Shown here: positions 55,215 through 64,000 of the stretch, piece by piece
Layout: the number at the start of each line of letters is the position of its first letter
Position numbering within the stretch: position 1 is the stretch's first letter
Source of the DNA: Candidatus Paracaedibacteraceae bacterium
Lineage (GTDB): Bacteria > Pseudomonadota > Alphaproteobacteria > Paracaedibacterales > Paracaedibacteraceae
Direction: 5' to 3'
DNA length: 64,000 nucleotides
Assembly (NCBI GenBank): GCA_019636055.1
Contig: JAHBYH010000001.1
Location: forward strand, 310,001-374,000
Notes under the pieces: generated by a model
Database searches by the model: none
The model's input: the letters and a program-made list of their open reading frames with translations, nothing else
Told to the model about the DNA's origin: nothing
Made by a program: the position numbers and the translations under genes

Positions 55215-56732
55215 TTAGGCTACATCCATCATGTCAACAAGTTTAGTCACACCGTCCCCTTTTGCCGCCTTTATTTTAATCAGTTTTTCTGCTTCGGCAA
55301 AGGCAGCGACTGCATTGACACGACCTTGACCAAATAATTCCGGTTTAAAACTAACACCATGAGTATTATCTTCCCAAAACTTATCGCAGGAACGAATTAA
55401 ACAATCCTTAAGCTCAATGGCAGACAATTGTGGATAATATTTATTCATTAGTGTTAAAATCCCGGAAACATGTGGAGTTGCCATGGATGTTCCTGACATT
55501 TTATCAAATGTGTCTCGCTCAACAGTTGCCATCACATTCTCACCGGGTGCAAAAACAAAATTCTGGTGCATTGATCCGGGCAAATTAGAGAACCGACTAA
55601 CCGTTTGACCATCCTCCTTTAAAGATCCGACAAGCAAAATACGGTTTGCTAACGCCTTATTCTTAGACAAAATCCACGCACCATGCGTTCCAAACCACAG
55701 TCCTTTATCCCAATAGGTCAAAAAATCAGGATTTAGGTCATCCGAAACATACTTAGAATCATTTCCCGAAGCCATGACTAAGATACGATCGTGTTTTTCC
55801 AACTCGTCTAAGAGTTTATCAAAATTACGCATTTGATTTTTGCGAACTAAATAGTGGAAGGAAGCACTAATAATTTTTGCATCACTATTTTGAATCCGCT
55901 CAATCAGCTCATCCACGCCCTGAAATTCCACAGGCAAAACGTCTGCACCAAAGGCGACCCCTTTATAATCACCAGATATCTCATCAGCAGCAATCGTTCC
56001 TGCAACGTGTGTACCGTGCTGATCATTACGATCCACCTCATCCCCCTCTTCGGGATGTTTGACATGCTCATCCTTAATCGTAAATTTAACATGACAATTA
56101 TCGACAAAACCACAGTCCCACACAATAACCTTAGCCCCATCACCATTAATACCAGCAGCATGAAGCAGATCAACGCCAGTCACATGATGGGGATGCAATG
56201 GCCCATGCAACAGATAGGCTTGTGGATTGCTGTGCGTTTCAGTGTCAATATCTTTCCATTTTTGAAGTTCAATATATTCTGAATCAATAAATTCTTTAAA
56301 TCGCTGTGAAAACTTAGTTTCACTAAAGTTAGGATAAGAATCATATTCATCTAAGTTAAATTGGTTCATGAATTGATTCGCGTACATAATCCAATAGTTA
56401 TGATCATCAAGTTTTTTCCGAACATAATTAAATAGATCTGATTTCTTATAAAACAATTGTCCAATCGTTGGATATTGATAGGGATTATACATTTTTTGTT
56501 GGTTATACAGGTATTCTGCACGCCGAACCTCTACATTCAAATCTGATTGATCAAAATGAAAAGTGTCGTCATAGTACTCAGCTCCTAAACGGCTCACAAT
56601 TTCGCTTTTTACAAGCAAAAAATCACGTTCGCGATTCATATCCATACTTTCGAGATCTGGTGGTTGCAAAGCAAATGCAGCAGATGTTAGGATTGGCAGA
56701 AACAATACTTTTATTAAATAATTATATTTCAT
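55215..56732 (-). CDS. Secreted subtilisin-like serine protease (S8)
   Basis: A 505-residue protease with a signal peptide (about residues 1-21) and a propeptide-like helical region up to about residue 190. The catalytic triad is D206 (V-W-D-C-G), H239 (Q-H-G-T-H-V-A-G) and S416 (G-T-S-M-A-T-P-H), with N324 for the oxyanion hole. The enzyme should be active once secreted. It stands beside other exported proteins and is transcribed alone; substrates are unknown, but host or prey proteins are plausible for an intracellular bacterium. Confidence 0.93.
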   Translation of the reverse strand: MKYNYLIKVLFLPILTSAAFALQPPDLESMDMNRERDFLLVKSEIVSRLGAEYYDDTFHFDQSDLNVEVRRAEYLYNQQKMYNPYQYPTIGQLFYKKSDLFNYVRKKLDDHNYWIMYANQFMNQFNLDEYDSYPNFSETKFSQRFKEFIDSEYIELQKWKDIDTETHSNPQAYLLHGPLHPHHVTGVDLLHAAGINGDGAKVIVWDCGFVDNCHVKFTIKDEHVKHPEEGDEVDRNDQHGTHVAGTIAADEISGDYKGVAFGADVLPVEFQGVDELIERIQNSDAKIISASFHYLVRKNQMRNFDKLLDELEKHDRILVMASGNDSKYVSDDLNPDFLTYWDKGLWFGTHGAWILSKNKALANRILLVGSLKEDGQTVSRFSNLPGSMHQNFVFAPGENVMATVERDTFDKMSGTSMATPHVSGILTLMNKYYPQLSAIELKDCLIRSCDKFWEDNTHGVSFKPELFGQGRVNAVAAFAEAEKLIKIKAAKGDGVTKLVDMMDVA

Positions 56733-56866
56733 AATTACCTCCTGTAATGAAATATTATTTTATTTGACATCACTTTTTGGAAATTATATTATACAAGGTA
56801 AAAAAACAGTTAATGACTTCAAAAAAATATTATTATTCAGCAACTTAATACAAGAGAGACAAAATC

Positions 56867-57928
56867 ATGCAGCTCTTTAAAACTTTTTATTTAGTTTTAA
56901 TCTTAAGCTTACAATCAGTTGGGAATGACCTACAAATAACGCCTTACAAGATTACAGGCGTATTGGGTTCAATCACTATGGATCGCTTGACAAAAGCGAA
57001 CCCCGACAACCCTGAAGACCTAAGGGTTGACGCAAAACTATTTCTAACAAGTCATACGATTTGGGGTCACGATGATACAGATTGGCCAAACGTCACTGTA
57101 ACGATTCTTCAACGGGGAGGAGAATCCTTATCCGTCTTAAAAGTCACAGATCGATTCAATAAAAAATCTGTCATTATTAAATGTTACGACCCTAAATTAG
57201 TCGATTTACAAGAACGCGTAATAAATATACAAACCGTTGCTGATTCTGACTTTATAAGACAGATCCGATCAACAACCGACCCTCATATGCCAACAGTCAT
57301 TACCGCATCCTATTTAATAGCCCACAGCAACCAAATTATTGAAGTCATGAATACAGCATCAGGGTATGAATTATGGGACGTATTCTTTCACAAAACATTT
57401 AAAGAATTCCCCTTTCATCCAACCGATGAGGAATACAACCAAATCTTAAAGAAATTCGGATTGAGCTTAGCAGCCTTCCATTTAGCCGGCGTCCAACAAG
57501 AGCGCCGCCACCGTCTAAGTAACCCTCAAGATAAAATTTCATTTTTTATGACAAAAATACTGTCTGATGCCAATCTAGGGAATTTCATCTTCGATCCGGA
57601 AACCCAACATTTTTCCTTTATCGATACAGCCCTGATCGCGTTAAGCCTTGACCAACCTGAGGATTTTATAAGAGATCTTCAAATGACTTACTGGCATACA
57701 TTCGATAATGCCCGGGAAGATCTGCAAATGACGCGAAAAGAATTCAACACCATCTTTATGTCTATCATTGAGGGTTATTGTAGTCACCCCCTTTTCAGTG
57801 AATCAAGCAGTGAAGCCATTAGAGCAAATATGGTTGACGCCCTAACATTCGCACCTAAACCGCATTTTCTTCGACAACTGGAAGTTTTTTTAGAGCCAAA
57901 CCAGCCAAAAGACCAACCATTATTATAG
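56867..57928 (+). CDS. Exported APH-like (kinase-fold) protein
   Basis: A 353-residue protein with a signal peptide (about 1-19). It has an aminoglycoside-phosphotransferase-like core: a strand with K105 (V-I-I-K), the helix G-L-S-L-A-A-F-H-L-A-G, catalytic-loop D234 and N239 (D-x4-N; the usual HG before D is replaced by L-S) and the metal aspartate D253 in F-I-D-T. The small changes at the catalytic loop mean activity is uncertain. Its end overlaps the convergent MFS gene by 74 bases. It resembles the kinase part of the gene at 62135. Confidence 0.72.
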   Translation: MQLFKTFYLVLILSLQSVGNDLQITPYKITGVLGSITMDRLTKANPDNPEDLRVDAKLFLTSHTIWGHDDTDWPNVTVTILQRGGESLSVLKVTDRFNKKSVIIKCYDPKLVDLQERVINIQTVADSDFIRQIRSTTDPHMPTVITASYLIAHSNQIIEVMNTASGYELWDVFFHKTFKEFPFHPTDEEYNQILKKFGLSLAAFHLAGVQQERRHRLSNPQDKISFFMTKILSDANLGNFIFDPETQHFSFIDTALIALSLDQPEDFIRDLQMTYWHTFDNAREDLQMTRKEFNTIFMSIIEGYCSHPLFSESSSEAIRANMVDALTFAPKPHFLRQLEVFLEPNQPKDQPLL

Positions 57929-59105
57929 CTATTGCAGGGACAAATAAGTTCTGAGTAAAATCAACCAATGCTGTCACCACATAGGGGGCAGTCCCTCCAA
58001 AAACGGCAACGCAGACATTGAACGATACACCCGCAGCGGTGTATCGAACATGGGCAGGAAATGCTTTTGTAACAAGAATAGGCAGGGTTCCATAGGCTGC
58101 TCCCATCAGACAACTAAAGATAAGCTGCAGAGATGCTAAAGCCATAACATCGCGAGAATTAATCAACCAGGAATACAAAGGCCACGCAAAAACAGCAAAA
58201 CCAAGGCAAACACCTGCAAGAACGATCTTAGCCCCTATTCGATCTCCCAACCATCCAAATAGCGGAATAAAAAGGACTAAACTCCCCATAGAAACAGTAT
58301 TCCAAAATAAAACAGATTCTTCGGGCATCTTAAGAAATAGCGTGGCATAGGTTGTCATAAACACAAATAAAACATAAACACCAACCCCATCTAATAGGAT
58401 AATCCCCATGGATCGAAGCAAAGATGATTGGTGCTGCGTTAAAATCTCTTTAATTGGAAGCTGACTTTTGGTTGCTTTATTTTCATGTTCTGGTACATAT
58501 TTTCGAATAGCTAGACCAACAATGGCAGAAAGGCTACCAAGTAGAAAGGGGATACGCCATCCAAAACTTTCAAGATTTTCCGTTGACATCATTGCCGTCA
58601 TTAATGTCGCAGCACCAGAGCCTAAGAACAATCCACCCAATGTGCCAAATGAGGCTAAGCTTCCGGCAAACCCTTGGCGTCCCTTTGGTGCATTTTCGAT
58701 CACAAAAATAAAAGATCCCCCATAGTTTCCGCCAACTGCCAACCCCTGAAAGAGTCGAATCAGAACTAAACCAATACTCGCCCAAATCCCAATAGAATCA
58801 TAGGTTGGCAACATCCCTAACAAAGTTGTCGGAGCCGCCATCGTCAACAAAGACGCAGATAATGCATATTTTCGACCGACTCGGTCGCCAATATAACCAT
58901 AAAAAATAGCCCCTAGTGGTCGCATGGCAAATCCTGATGCAAAGACAGCAAATGTCGACAAAAGAGACGTGACAGGATCAGCTGAGGGATAAAACTGCTG
59001 AGAAATAATCTTAGCAAAATAGCCAAACAGAGCATAATCGTACCACTCGAAAGCTGTAGCAAGGGAGCCAAAGACAAGAGGCTTAACGTTCATTTTGGAC
59101 AGCAT
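57855..59105 (-). CDS. MFS transporter, metabolite:proton symporter type
   Basis: A 416-residue, twelve-helix importer of the ProP/MHS subfamily. The signature G-Y-I-G-D-R-V-G-R-K (about residues 72-81), the R-L-F-Q-G-L-A-V-G-G-N-Y-G-G segment and a second G-W-L-G-D-R-I-G motif are seen. Such proteins take up osmolytes or organic acids; intracellular bacteria use many to import host metabolites. The substrate cannot be told. Overlaps the end of the kinase-fold gene by 74 bases in a convergent arrangement. Confidence 0.92.
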   Translation of the reverse strand: MLSKMNVKPLVFGSLATAFEWYDYALFGYFAKIISQQFYPSADPVTSLLSTFAVFASGFAMRPLGAIFYGYIGDRVGRKYALSASLLTMAAPTTLLGMLPTYDSIGIWASIGLVLIRLFQGLAVGGNYGGSFIFVIENAPKGRQGFAGSLASFGTLGGLFLGSGAATLMTAMMSTENLESFGWRIPFLLGSLSAIVGLAIRKYVPEHENKATKSQLPIKEILTQHQSSLLRSMGIILLDGVGVYVLFVFMTTYATLFLKMPEESVLFWNTVSMGSLVLFIPLFGWLGDRIGAKIVLAGVCLGFAVFAWPLYSWLINSRDVMALASLQLIFSCLMGAAYGTLPILVTKAFPAHVRYTAAGVSFNVCVAVFGGTAPYVVTALVDFTQNLFVPAIAIIMVGLLAGLALKKLPVVEENAV

Positions 59106-59197
59106 CGGTATTTACTTTATCTTAATAATTTAGATCTAAATTTTAAGTATAGACTATAGTGTTAGCACTGGGTTTGCAAAGAAAAAGCGAGGATCAA

Positions 59198-60100
59198 ATG
59201 GAAAAGACAACCCCCATAAAATACGACGGAACTGTCAGCCATTTGTATTGGCTTGTTATCAAGATGTTTTTATTAAATATCGTGACACTCGGACTCTATA
59301 CATTCTGGGGTTATAGCAAGATTCGCGCCTATTTAACACGATCCGTTTTAATCAACGAATCCAGATATTGCTATCATGGAACCGGCCTTGATATGCTCAT
59401 CGGCTTTATGAAAATCCTATTTGGCCTTATGGCTGTGATCCTGATCCAAGGGGTCATCTTAAAGGTGGGGCTCCATTTTCTTGGATGGTCGTCAGATGGT
59501 TACATTATTACTAGTTTAGTGATGGATTACATTATTATTGTTAGTTTTCTATCTTATGTACTATGGCGTACCAGCTCTTATCAAATGAGCCAGACATCTT
59601 GGCGTGGCGTACGCTATCGCCTAAGCGGCAAAGCATGGGACTTTACTAAACTTGTGATAAAAACCCTTATTCTCAATATCATTACACTGGGCTTTTTATC
59701 CCACAAAACAATGGCAGCCTTATATGCCTATATTTTTAATCATCTGCATTTTGGCAATCAAGCATACAGACTTAAAGTTAAGGATAATCCGTTGCTGTGG
59801 AGTAACGTGATTTCAATTATCCTTTTTATACCAACCCTTGGCCTGAGTCGAGTTTGGTACATAGCAAAATTTAGACAGTATCTCTATGGGAATTTGGAAT
59901 TCATGGATTTGAAGTTCAAAAACACCATCACTTTTGGCCCCCTAGCCAGACTTTATATAACCAACATTTTGATTTTCATCCTAACATTAGGTCTGGGATT
60001 ACCTTGGATTATCCACAGAACAATTAAAAACTATATGGAATCCATTGAAATCATTGGCAATATGGAAAAAGCGAGATTTATTCAGATGGAAACATTGTAA
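59198..60100 (+). CDS. DUF898 (YjgN-like) multi-pass membrane protein
   Basis: A 300-residue protein with about seven hydrophobic segments and the DUF898 pattern: L-N-I-V-T-L-G-L-Y-T-F-W-G-Y-S-K-I-R repeated in related form as L-N-I-I-T-L-G-F and L-T-L-G-L-G-L-P-W. The W-x-K-x-R-x-Y motifs follow each membrane hairpin, which suggests internal duplication. I start at ATG 59198, behind a GAGG site, rather than the upstream in-frame codon. Function of the family is unknown. Confidence 0.85.
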   Translation: MEKTTPIKYDGTVSHLYWLVIKMFLLNIVTLGLYTFWGYSKIRAYLTRSVLINESRYCYHGTGLDMLIGFMKILFGLMAVILIQGVILKVGLHFLGWSSDGYIITSLVMDYIIIVSFLSYVLWRTSSYQMSQTSWRGVRYRLSGKAWDFTKLVIKTLILNIITLGFLSHKTMAALYAYIFNHLHFGNQAYRLKVKDNPLLWSNVISIILFIPTLGLSRVWYIAKFRQYLYGNLEFMDLKFKNTITFGPLARLYITNILIFILTLGLGLPWIIHRTIKNYMESIEIIGNMEKARFIQMETL

Positions 60101-60161
60101 AATTTTCCAAATATTTTTATGGTTTACTAGTACGGAAATTAGATCAGTCCTACAGAATAAC

Positions 60162-61862
60162 CTAGGGTTTAAGAGCTTTTAAATCGAGACTATCCAGTCC
60201 CGGGTCAAAACTATATTCATACAATGGATCCAACAGGTCGTGAATATACAGAACAGTGGCGGCATGGCGTTTGATTTTCCCACTCGTTGTTGTTGGAATC
60301 TTCCCGCGTCGCATATAAATAATCTTATTAACCCCAAGCATATAATGTTTACGCAGCAAATATAACATCTGGCTACCATGGGCAACGGGATCAACGTCCC
60401 GATCAATTTCACGCAACACAACAACTTCAGATTCATCATGACGCGTAATCATTAATGCTGCACACCGATATGACGGATCCAGATAGTCGTGACTTTCAAC
60501 AATTTCTTCTATCTCTTCTGCAGAAACAAGCCCATGGCTGGTCTTAATTGAATCTTTAATCCGGCCTGTAATGAACAGGCATCCATCAGCAGAGACAAAT
60601 CCTGTATCCCCTGTTGCGATATAGGACTCATCTAGGCCATTAATTTTTCTGTTAAAAATAGCAGATGTACTTTCGGCATCTAAATAATATCCATCCGTCA
60701 AAGAATTACCAGAGACCCAAATTTCTCCTATTGAATTGGCAGGCATTAAATCCCCGGTAAATCGATCAACAATTTTTATAGACATCCCACAAATTGGATT
60801 GCCACAATTAGCGATATAAATAGGATCTGCATCATATGTTAACGGGCTAACAATGCCCTTTCTAAGAGCAAGGCGCTGAAAACCATACTGCTCCATAGCT
60901 TGGGATGATTGCGTACACGTGACCATCAGAGTTGCCTCGGCTAAACCATACGCGTTCAGCATAGCATCAGGATTTAAGCCACTTGATGCAAATGTTGCTA
61001 CAAATTTGTCAGTCACCCTCGGCTGAATCATTTGCGCACTATTTACAAGAATTCGCAAACTTGATAAATCAAAGCAGTCATGTTTTGCTTTTGCTCGCCG
61101 TGCACATAAGTCAAAGGCAATACTCGGCGCAACGGAAATAGTAGCACGCACGACTGATATATATTCTAACCAACTAAGAGGATTCATCATGAAGGCTGAT
61201 GGTGACATCAGGTACGTTGTAAACCCTACGTAAACAGGCAGAAAAATACAGCCGATCAATCCCATATCATGGTAGGGTGGCAACCAAGAACATCCAATAT
61301 CACTCGGTGTTAAATTAAAATATTGCTTCATATTTGCAAGCCCGGCAATCAAGGATTTTTTGGTAACTTGAATGGCTTTTGGGTTTCTGGTTGTCCCCGA
61401 AGAACATTGAAAAAAAACACAATCTGCCGTGGGGTTAGGTGATGATAACGTTTTATCGGTTGATAAGTCTAGCGCAGTTACAATTTCACAATTCAAGTGT
61501 TTATTTAACTCATCCAAAGGAGCCACATCATCAACAATAATAAATGCAGGATCTACGGTTTTTGTTATTTCTTTCAACCGAGCAATATCATGAACATTTC
61601 GAATAGGATATGTCGGCAAAAACGTCATCCCTGAATAGATACACCCAAATAAGACTTTAATAAAACCTATCGACTGCCGCATGGCAACATAAACGATCTT
61701 TCTCTCTGGATTATTCTGAATAATCGATGCAGCAATACATAGCGCATCTCTATGCAACTCCCTATAGGTTACAGTCTGAGATGATTCATCCCTTCCTTTG
61801 AACGAGAATGCTATTTTATCGGGAGATTCCTCTGCTAGTCTCATCAATAGTTGGGCTATCAT
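60162..61862 (-). CDS. Fatty acyl-AMP ligase (AMP-binding enzyme)
   Basis: A 566-residue adenylate-forming enzyme that activates a fatty acid and, in the FAAL class, passes it to an acyl carrier protein instead of CoA. The ATP P-loop is C-S-S-G-T-T-R-N-P-K-A; W-L-P-P-Y-H-D-M-G-L-I-G is a FAAL hallmark; Y-I-A-T-G-D-T-G-F and the C-terminal lysine segment G-K-I-K-R complete it. Polyketide or peptide synthase partners are not visible. The AcpP encoded at 46811 or an unlinked carrier could receive the chain. Confidence 0.9.
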   Translation of the reverse strand: MIAQLLMRLAEESPDKIAFSFKGRDESSQTVTYRELHRDALCIAASIIQNNPERKIVYVAMRQSIGFIKVLFGCIYSGMTFLPTYPIRNVHDIARLKEITKTVDPAFIIVDDVAPLDELNKHLNCEIVTALDLSTDKTLSSPNPTADCVFFQCSSGTTRNPKAIQVTKKSLIAGLANMKQYFNLTPSDIGCSWLPPYHDMGLIGCIFLPVYVGFTTYLMSPSAFMMNPLSWLEYISVVRATISVAPSIAFDLCARRAKAKHDCFDLSSLRILVNSAQMIQPRVTDKFVATFASSGLNPDAMLNAYGLAEATLMVTCTQSSQAMEQYGFQRLALRKGIVSPLTYDADPIYIANCGNPICGMSIKIVDRFTGDLMPANSIGEIWVSGNSLTDGYYLDAESTSAIFNRKINGLDESYIATGDTGFVSADGCLFITGRIKDSIKTSHGLVSAEEIEEIVESHDYLDPSYRCAALMITRHDESEVVVLREIDRDVDPVAHGSQMLYLLRKHYMLGVNKIIYMRRGKIPTTTSGKIKRHAATVLYIHDLLDPLYEYSFDPGLDSLDLKALKP

Positions 61863-62134
61863 CCTGACACCTTAATGAATTTTTATTATCAATGCCAAGT
61901 CTAGGATACGAGTGGTTAAGAACAGGTAAAAAATCGAGGTGTTTTTATTACAGATTATTTCACATATCAGCCCCATATTAAGTATCAGTAAAATCCTTTT
62001 ATTTTAGAAAAATACAGATTATTATATAAAGTGAGGGAAATTAATGTATTTTTAATCTTAAATAACAGAATATACAATAAAATTGGAATTATATTCTAAA
62101 TAACATGTGTAACATCTTCAGGGAGTGTCAATAC

Positions 62135-64000
62135 ATGATTAGACAATTTTTAAAAGAAAAAACAGCAGTTACAGCATTAGCACTATTATTAAAAACAGCA
62201 ATATCACACGCTCAACAAGTCCCTGTTCAGTTTATCGATCAACTCCCGTCAACAGAGCGAGAAAAAATCGTTGAGGTCACAAAAAACCTACTAGATAACC
62301 CAACAGCTCAAGGGACAGAATTATTTCATTTGTTATCAACAGATAACGACGATGACTCACAAACAATCGTTCTTGATTCATTTCAAATTAAAGATCTTGT
62401 AGATGATAACAGTTTCCTGAACGACGATATACCAACAACAAGTTTAAATACCAATACACAAGAAGAGCGCCTCAAAAGTTTCCTTAATCTTCTAGGTTTT
62501 GGTGGCTCATATTTTAATAAACCCGTGAATGTAGAAAGTTCCTTAGCCCAATACATGCCTGAAATCTACATTCGCACACTCCATGGTGTTCAAAATATAT
62601 TTTTTTCACCAGCCCCTTTTACAGATGCTAATTTTGCCGAGAATATTAGTTACTATGACTCGTTGAAAGGTCTGTCCCATTTAATTCCAATCTCTGTGTC
62701 AACTCAAAAAAGGCATGACGCCTTATTAGCTTATGCTTTTTCAGGAAAGAAAAATTCTGAGTTAAAAGTAGAAAGCCTGTCCAATCGGGGCCTTAATGGC
62801 GTTCGGCTGCCTGTTGTTGAGTTAATCGGTAAATTTCTAGCACAAAAATTAGAGAAACATATTAGTACTAAAAAAGTCATTTTTTCCGGTTCCGGTTTTT
62901 CCGGAGCAATCGCGCAAGAGGTTGCATACCATTTAAAACTGAAAAACCCAGACCTTAATCTTAACATCGTTACAACACAAGCTATGCGTTATCTTGCCGG
63001 TGATTTTACACGAGATTACGAACACGTTGTCGGATGGAAAAATATCATATCGATCAATACAAATCGAAATTGGTCTGTAGAGCTAGGTATTTTTAATTAC
63101 CAAAATGTTTACTTTGATTGTCTTGGACAAAAAGTTCGCCTAGAACTTACCAGTCCAACAAATAGCTGGTTCTCGTCAATTGCCCAAAATGTTGGTTTTT
63201 TGCAAACTCAGGCCACAGAAAATGATAAAGGAGTTATATTTAAAAACCAAATGAACCCTCAGGTAAAACTTACTCGAGTCTTAGGCAAGATCCAAAAAGG
63301 TTTAGCCCAAACAACCCCCATAGAAGATCGGGATTTTGCAAAACTGGCAGAAATTATGGACTCCATCTCAAAGAGTCAGGTGCGCTCCTCAAGCAATGCT
63401 CTTGCAACCTTAGTTCAGGGTGGATTATTTTTAAAAACATCAACAGGACGGTTAGAACATGATAATCTTGTTACAATCAGGGCAATATTTAATCAACAGG
63501 TCAATACACCCATTTTAGTCAAACTAACAGATTCAGCCAGCATGGCCTTACCAGCATCCTATTATGATCCAATTTATGATGTAACAATCACACTAGCGCA
63601 TGCTGTAGGCGATAGATCTGCTCATGATAATTTGAAAAACATTCTAGATCAGAAAGATTTTACCCAAGCTGCCACAATAGAAGGGCAAAAGCTAGGTGAA
63701 ATTTTAGCGGCTCTCCACCTTAAGACCGGCTGTCTTTGCCACGGAGATTTCCATTTAAACAATATCCGATTTGACCGGGATGGACATGCGTATATCATTG
63801 ATATAGAAACCCTAGCGAATGGTATTATCGATGGAAACCGTCGGGATTTAAATGGCTTTCGAGATATTTTAGATTTGATTGCCAAGACAACATCGCATAT
63901 GTATAAAAGTCGCACCTATGGCGCCAATAAAGGATGGGGACTCATCACCACAACAAAAGATCCGACTGAAACAGAAAAAGCATTTGCAACCGGAGTTCTA
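62135..64000 (+). CDS. Exported lipase-3-like plus APH-kinase-like fusion protein (3' end outside window)
   Basis: An open frame of 622 codons from an ATG at 62135 with GGGAG upstream, unbroken to the window edge. Residues about 10-24 form a signal peptide ending in H-A-Q. Around residues 245-300 the pattern resembles class-3 lipases, but the nucleophile elbow reads F-S-G-S-G-F-S-G-A (250-258) and lacks a regular G-x-S-x-G. Residues about 500-570 carry a complete kinase-fold catalytic loop H536-G-D538-F-H-L-N-N and I-I-D556-I-E558. The C-terminus is missing. Cofunction of the two domains is inferred. Confidence 0.8.
   Translation, partial: MIRQFLKEKTAVTALALLLKTAISHAQQVPVQFIDQLPSTEREKIVEVTKNLLDNPTAQGTELFHLLSTDNDDDSQTIVLDSFQIKDLVDDNSFLNDDIPTTSLNTNTQEERLKSFLNLLGFGGSYFNKPVNVESSLAQYMPEIYIRTLHGVQNIFFSPAPFTDANFAENISYYDSLKGLSHLIPISVSTQKRHDALLAYAFSGKKNSELKVESLSNRGLNGVRLPVVELIGKFLAQKLEKHISTKKVIFSGSGFSGAIAQEVAYHLKLKNPDLNLNIVTTQAMRYLAGDFTRDYEHVVGWKNIISINTNRNWSVELGIFNYQNVYFDCLGQKVRLELTSPTNSWFSSIAQNVGFLQTQATENDKGVIFKNQMNPQVKLTRVLGKIQKGLAQTTPIEDRDFAKLAEIMDSISKSQVRSSSNALATLVQGGLFLKTSTGRLEHDNLVTIRAIFNQQVNTPILVKLTDSASMALPASYYDPIYDVTITLAHAVGDRSAHDNLKNILDQKDFTQAATIEGQKLGEILAALHLKTGCLCHGDFHLNNIRFDRDGHAYIIDIETLANGIIDGNRRDLNGFRDILDLIAKTTSHMYKSRTYGANKGWGLITTTKDPTETEKAFATGVL

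Overview
The window reads as an alphaproteobacterial chromosome, most likely from an intracellular, protist-associated lineage of the Holosporales/Paracaedibacter kind. Core genes (ileS, lspA, acpP, fabF, ndk, ctaC/ctaD), a DUF3035-type lipoprotein behind lspA and an M16 peptidase pair fit Alphaproteobacteria. The number of predicted secreted proteins with eukaryote-facing folds suggests a host-associated life. The taxonomic placement is inference; no rRNA or tRNA gene was seen.

Region 1 (1-25160) is the late-gene block of a contractile-tailed prophage, cut by the left edge. Its head genes are lambda-like: small and large terminase, gpW, portal, S49 protease with an internal Nu3-like scaffold start, gpD and capsid E. 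Its tail and baseplate genes follow P2 (V, PAAR, W, J, I, fibres, FI, FII, E/E', T, U, X, D). It ends in a GH108 endolysin, a holin candidate and a nested Rz/Rz1 spanin pair. This head/tail mosaic resembles the WO-type phages of Rickettsiales. A P2-type slippery heptamer joins E to E' by -1 frameshift. A HEPN/Abi-like gene and a c4-like structured RNA sit between terminase and gpW. No integrase, repressor or attachment site lies in the window.

Region 2 (25155-35019) is a visibly more A/T-rich heavy-metal island whose first stop codon overlaps that of the last phage lysis gene. A CsoR repressor with a MauE/DoxX-like membrane protein faces a multicopper oxidase fused to a CopB-like barrel domain, plus a DUF2231 protein, across a perfect CsoR-type palindrome at 26067-26087. 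A second operon on the minus strand encodes an RND adaptor and pump, a CDF exporter and a DUF3147 protein. Together they would oxidise and export copper, zinc or similar metals.

Region 3 (35445-50191) is mostly host core: a GIY-YIG protein, then the operon ileS-lspA-lipoprotein-M16-M16, then a scarred stretch (42318-44662) holding a DUF1963 gene, a decayed M16 3' fragment and a TraB/GumN-like gene whose C-terminus is read from the antisense strand of that fragment. A Bax-inhibitor-1 protein, plsC, acpP, fabF-ndk and a thiolase follow.

Region 4 (50375-64000) surrounds ctaC-ctaD with unusual, mostly exported proteins: a ClpX-like AAA+ ATPase with a signal peptide and no ClpP-docking loop, a secreted subtilase, two secreted aminoglycoside-phosphotransferase-like (kinase-fold) proteins (one fused to a lipase-3-like domain and running off the right edge), a DUF898 membrane protein, an MFS transporter and a stand-alone fatty acyl-AMP ligase. 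The best candidates for undescribed biology are the exported ClpX-like unfoldase and the exported lipase/kinase-fold proteins, which look like host-directed effectors.
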